Source: JBCCGI01 sp039029355 (GTDB lineage Bacteria > Planctomycetota > UBA1135 > GCA-002686595). From it: 64,000 nt of DNA. The DNA is taken from positions 3,752-67,751 of the forward strand of contig JBCCGI010000040.1 in the NCBI GenBank assembly GCA_039029355.1, read 5' to 3'. The position numbers and the translations under genes are program-made. The notes below the pieces were generated by a model that was given only the letters and a program-made list of their open reading frames with translations, was not told the origin of the DNA and searched no databases. Shown here one piece after another: positions 60,965 through 64,000 of the stretch (its first letter is position 1; each line of letters opens with the position of its first letter).

Positions 60965-61657
60965 TCAGGGGCCGTCCGCGCCCCGCGGGGCGTACTCGGC
61001 GAGGTACGCATCCATCCGCTCGCGGGCCGCGTCGTCGAGCACAACCCGGCCGTCGAGCTCACGCCCGGTGAGGTGCGCCAGAATGTCGTGGACGGTGACG
61101 ATGGCTGCCACCGGCATGTCGTGCTCGCGCCCCACCTCCGCCAGCGCGGTGCCGGTGCCGGACGGCCCGCGCTCGCCCCGGTCGACGGCCACGATCAGGC
61201 CCGCCAGGCGCACGTCCGCCTGGGCGCGCAGCAGCGGCACCGTCTCGCGGATCGAGGTGCCCGCGGTGGTGACGTCCTCGACGATGACCACCCGGTCGCC
61301 GTCCTGCGGCTCGTAGCCGACCAGGGTGCCGCCCTCGCCGTGGTCCTTGGCCTCCTTGCGGTTGAACAGCACGCCGGCGTCCTTCCCGTGCCCGCGGGCG
61401 AGCGCGATGCCCGCCGACACCGCCAACGGTACGCCCTTGTAGGCCGGGCCGAACAGCGCGTCGAACCCCAGCCCGAAGCGGCTCGCGATCGCCTCGGCGT
61501 ACCAGGCTCCAAGGCGCTCCAGCTGGGCACCGGTGCGGAAGCGCCCCGTGTTGACGAAGTACGGCGTGCGGCGACCGCTCTTGGTGACGAAGTCGCCGAA
61601 GAGCAGCACCTCGGAGCGCACGAGGAAGTCGATGAAGTCGCGCTGGTAGGCTTCCAT
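60965..61657 (-). CDS. pyrE: orotate phosphoribosyltransferase
   Basis: 230 residues, cytoplasmic. Couples orotate to PRPP to give OMP in pyrimidine synthesis. PRPP motif RVVIVEDVTTAGTSIRE; N-terminal orotate-binding part EVLLFGDFVTKSGRRTPYFV; ALFGPAYKGVPLAVSAGIAL; FNRKEAKDHGEGG loop. Full length. ATG at 61657 is taken over an in-frame GTG at 61696 because the family starts here and neither has a convincing ribosome site. The upstream gene stop is 42 nt away, so it is probably in the same transcript. Confidence 0.95.
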   Translation of the reverse strand: MEAYQRDFIDFLVRSEVLLFGDFVTKSGRRTPYFVNTGRFRTGAQLERLGAWYAEAIASRFGLGFDALFGPAYKGVPLAVSAGIALARGHGKDAGVLFNRKEAKDHGEGGTLVGYEPQDGDRVVIVEDVTTAGTSIRETVPLLRAQADVRLAGLIVAVDRGERGPSGTGTALAEVGREHDMPVAAIVTVHDILAHLTGRELDGRVVLDDAARERMDAYLAEYAPRGADGP

Positions 61658-61699
61658 GGAGCCCGAGTCGTACCAGAGCCGCCGGCCCCCGTCCACGGC

Positions 61700-64000
61700 T
61701 CAGGGCCGGCGCAGCGTCACTTCCGTCCAGGCGAAGCGCTGCCCTCCGCTCAGCTCGAAGTCGTCCGCTCCGAACCAGGCTTCGCCGACCAGGCCGTCGC
61801 CGGAGAAGCGCAGCTCGTAGGCGTCGGCGGAGGGCACCGTCAGCTGGCCGAAGACGTCCCCGCCCATCTCGTCGACCCGCAGGGTGTACTCCCGCACCTC
61901 CCCCGCCGCGGTCACGCTGGCGCGGAGCTCGCCCGGCGCCTCCGCGTCCGGCGGCAGGTGAAAGAGGAGCCCGAGCCCGACGCCCTCGACCGGATCGAGC
62001 GTCAGCTCGACGCGGCCGCCGGGCAGGACCTCGACGACGTGCTCCTCGACGACCACCGCGCCCCCGCGCACCCGCAGCAGGTAGTGCCCGGCCGGCACCT
62101 CGCGTTCGCCGGCGAGGTCCGCCAGGCTGCCCGACAGCACCCCCCACCCGGTGAGCGAGTCGCCGAGCGTCACCAGGACGTTCGCCGGCACCAGGCCCGA
62201 CGAGGCGGCGAGCTGCAGCACGACCACGCCCCCCACCGACGGCTGGACGTCGCCGAGGTCGAGCTCCTGCTCGCGCTCCAGGCGCACCCGGCGGGTCATC
62301 GCCGGACCGTTCCAGTCGCCGAAGGCCACCGCGTACTCGCCCGCCGGAAGGTGCGGGAAGCGGAAGGCTCCGGTCGCGTGGTGGGAGTGCTGGGACGCGC
62401 CGCGCCCGCTCGACACCGAGGTGAGACTCAGCCGCATCGAGACGGGGCGGCCGTCCTCATCGAGGACGCGCCCCAGGAGCGTGGACCTGCCGCGCGTGGC
62501 CTCGGGCACGACCAGCTCGTGCTCCTCGACGTCCGCGTGCAGGCCGACGAAGGTCGCGTCCCCCATGCGCCCCTCGAGGCGGCGCTCGAACGCGGTCACG
62601 GTCAGCCCGCCGGCGGGGCAGCGGAGGATGCGCAGGCGGCCGTCCGCGTCGGTGGTGGCGCTGCCCCCCCAGGGGCGCTCGCGGTTCGACGGGTCGCCGG
62701 ACTCGGCCACCTGGATCCACCACCCCGCGAGCGGCTCTCCGCGCTCGTCGACCAGGCGCGCACTGAGCACGCGCCCGCGGTCGAGCACCGCGTCCCAGAC
62801 CAGCACCTCGCCCTCCTCGCCGGAGAGCGTCGCCCGGGCGCGCCCTTGCTCGCGCGACGACGCCAGGATCGCGACCTCGCCCGAGGCGACGTGCTCCAGC
62901 CGGAACGCGCCGTCCGCGTCGGTCCGGCGCTGGAGCGAGTCGAGCCCGTAGTCCCCCACCATCACGAAGACGCCCTGGAGCGGCTCGCCCTCCGCGGAAC
63001 GCACCGTGCCCGCGACCGTCAGCCCGCGCTCCAGCGTCACCGTCGCCTCGCCGAAGCCGCCGGCCGGCACGTCGATCCAGCGCCGCAGCGGGGCGTGCAC
63101 GGGCGCGGCGACGACGAGCTCGAGCCGGCCCGGCGTCAGGCACGTCGCCTCGCAGCGGCCCTCCGCGTCGGTGCGCAGCGTCACCGGGAGCGGTCGCTGG
63201 AGCGGCAGGTCGGTCTCGGGACGGGCGGCGGGCACGTCCTCGCCGTGCAGGCGCATCACCGCGCCTTCGATCGGCTCGCCGGCGGCGTCGACCGCGCGCA
63301 GCCGCATCGCGCCGGCGCGGTCGGCGAGCAGCAGCTCCATGTCGACCGCGGCGCCCTCGCCGCCGGTGCACCAGAGCATCACCGACGGCCCGTAGCCGGC
63401 CTTGCGCGCGCAGAGCCCGTACTGGTCGGTGATCGAGCGCACGAAGAAGGCGCCCGAAGCGTCGGTCGTCGTGAGCGGAGCGCCCTGCGTCCCGTTGCCC
63501 GACGCGGAGATCCACACCGTCGCCCCCTCCACCGCGCGGCCGCGCTCGTCGAGCACCCGGCCGTGGATGTCCATGCCGCGCTCCAGGTGCAGCGTGGCGC
63601 GCGCGGTCTCGCCGGCGACGACGTCGATGTAGTCGAAGCCGCCGCGGTCGCCGCGGAAGCTGCACGCGCCGGGGCGCAGCGCCTCGACGCGGGCGACGCC
63701 ACGCGCCCCGGTGCGCACGCGGAACGCCTCGACCTCCAGGCGATCCGTGCGGTGCGGGTAGACCTCGACCAGCACGTCCGCCGCGGGCGTGCCGTCGTGC
63801 CACAGCACCTCGACCTCGGCCCGGCCCTGGGGCCCGCCGGCCTCCGCCTTCGCCGCGGACGCGGCGACGCGCGCGGCGTCGACGCCCCGGCGCGCCGCGG
63901 GCAGTGCGAGGCCGGCCGCGGCGCCGGGCTCGCCCGCGACGTGCGCGGCGGCCGGCGCGGGCGCGGCGGCCCCCGCCAGGGAGGCGGGGGGGCGCGCCGC
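61700..64000 (-). CDS. protein of repeated carboxypeptidase-regulatory-like domains (partial)
   Basis: At least 767 codons, open to the right edge, so the N-terminus (and any signal peptide) is missing. Eight or so repeats of about 80-90 residues, each a small beta-sandwich of CarboxypepD_reg type: MDIHGRVLDERGRAVEGATV, LTVAGTVRSAEGEPLQGVFV, GRVLSARLVDERGEPLAGWW, STLLGRVLDEDGRPVSMRLS. They alternate with TTDADGRLRILRCPAGGLTV-like turns. The N-terminal part seen is Ala/Pro-rich (AGAAAPAPAAAHVAGEPGAA). Presumably exported and surface-located; these domains usually bind or space other domains. The function of the whole is unknown. Confidence 0.85.
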   Translation of the reverse strand, partial: AARPPASLAGAAAPAPAAAHVAGEPGAAAGLALPAARRGVDAARVAASAAKAEAGGPQGRAEVEVLWHDGTPAADVLVEVYPHRTDRLEVEAFRVRTGARGVARVEALRPGACSFRGDRGGFDYIDVVAGETARATLHLERGMDIHGRVLDERGRAVEGATVWISASGNGTQGAPLTTTDASGAFFVRSITDQYGLCARKAGYGPSVMLWCTGGEGAAVDMELLLADRAGAMRLRAVDAAGEPIEGAVMRLHGEDVPAARPETDLPLQRPLPVTLRTDAEGRCEATCLTPGRLELVVAAPVHAPLRRWIDVPAGGFGEATVTLERGLTVAGTVRSAEGEPLQGVFVMVGDYGLDSLQRRTDADGAFRLEHVASGEVAILASSREQGRARATLSGEEGEVLVWDAVLDRGRVLSARLVDERGEPLAGWWIQVAESGDPSNRERPWGGSATTDADGRLRILRCPAGGLTVTAFERRLEGRMGDATFVGLHADVEEHELVVPEATRGRSTLLGRVLDEDGRPVSMRLSLTSVSSGRGASQHSHHATGAFRFPHLPAGEYAVAFGDWNGPAMTRRVRLEREQELDLGDVQPSVGGVVVLQLAASSGLVPANVLVTLGDSLTGWGVLSGSLADLAGEREVPAGHYLLRVRGGAVVVEEHVVEVLPGGRVELTLDPVEGVGLGLLFHLPPDAEAPGELRASVTAAGEVREYTLRVDEMGGDVFGQLTVPSADAYELRFSGDGLVGEAWFGADDFELSGGQRFAWTEVTLRRP

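Overview
The window is high-GC DNA (about 70 percent by eye), densely coded on both strands, from a free-living bacterium most probably of the phylum Planctomycetota. The grounds are the many large secreted proteins (FG-GAP, right-handed beta-helix, Kelch/malectin, di-haem/beta-propeller, subtilase) that seem to share one style of C-terminal beta domain, PknB-type kinases with TPR tails fused by start/stop overlap to ECF sigma factors, a CHAT/TPR protein behind an ECF factor, a Rho with a long disordered basic N-terminus, and frequent GTG and TTG starts. The phylum is inferred from gene content, not from a marker tree.

Layout. 1-1.3 kb: end of gatB and a small membrane protein, followed by a G-rich 13-bp tandem array. 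1.4-12.3 kb: mostly secreted or membrane-anchored proteins on the minus strand, separated by GC-rich hairpins, two of which are near-identical copies. 12.4-21.7 kb: a PhyH oxygenase, a CNNM/CBS membrane protein, a beta-helix protein, an H-NOX haem sensor with its HNOBA hybrid histidine kinase, a CPBP protease and a beta-lactamase-fold hydrolase. 21.8-27.2 kb: a 1166-residue di-haem cytochrome/propeller protein and a divergent FG-GAP-like protein.

27.3-37.8 kb is the most unusual block: eleven minus-strand genes bracketed by two inverted copies of a 63-bp repeat. From its upstream end it holds a Ser/Thr kinase overlapping an ECF sigma factor, a 150-residue protein, a terminator, a 48-residue peptide that ends in a hydrophobic ICCV tail, a 100-residue protein, a HEAT-repeat protein, a cupin-HEAT protein, a second ECF sigma factor, a single-span anti-sigma-like protein and a TPR-CHAT protease predicted to be periplasmic. 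It looks like a signalling and small-peptide island.

37.8-45.5 kb: a Kelch/malectin protein, a subtilase, and the purine genes guaB-guaA with a recognisable promoter. Just upstream of that promoter is a stand-alone structured RNA with its own terminator, which resembles 6S RNA. 45.5-52.3 kb: an oxidoreductase-epimerase fusion, a GT4 glycosyltransferase, a homodimeric-type pyruvate dehydrogenase E1 and a Nudix hydrolase. 52.39-52.57 kb: a 184-bp MITE-like inverted repeat. 53.6-58.0 kb: a Gld-type ABC system (ATPase, permease, GldG-like, DUF4340-like). It is divergent from a small molybdopterin-fold protein across a perfect 32-bp palindrome. 58.6-64 kb: rho with a long leader, pyrE, and a partial protein of repeated carboxypeptidase-regulatory-like domains that runs off the right edge. 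No tRNA, rRNA or CRISPR array was seen.
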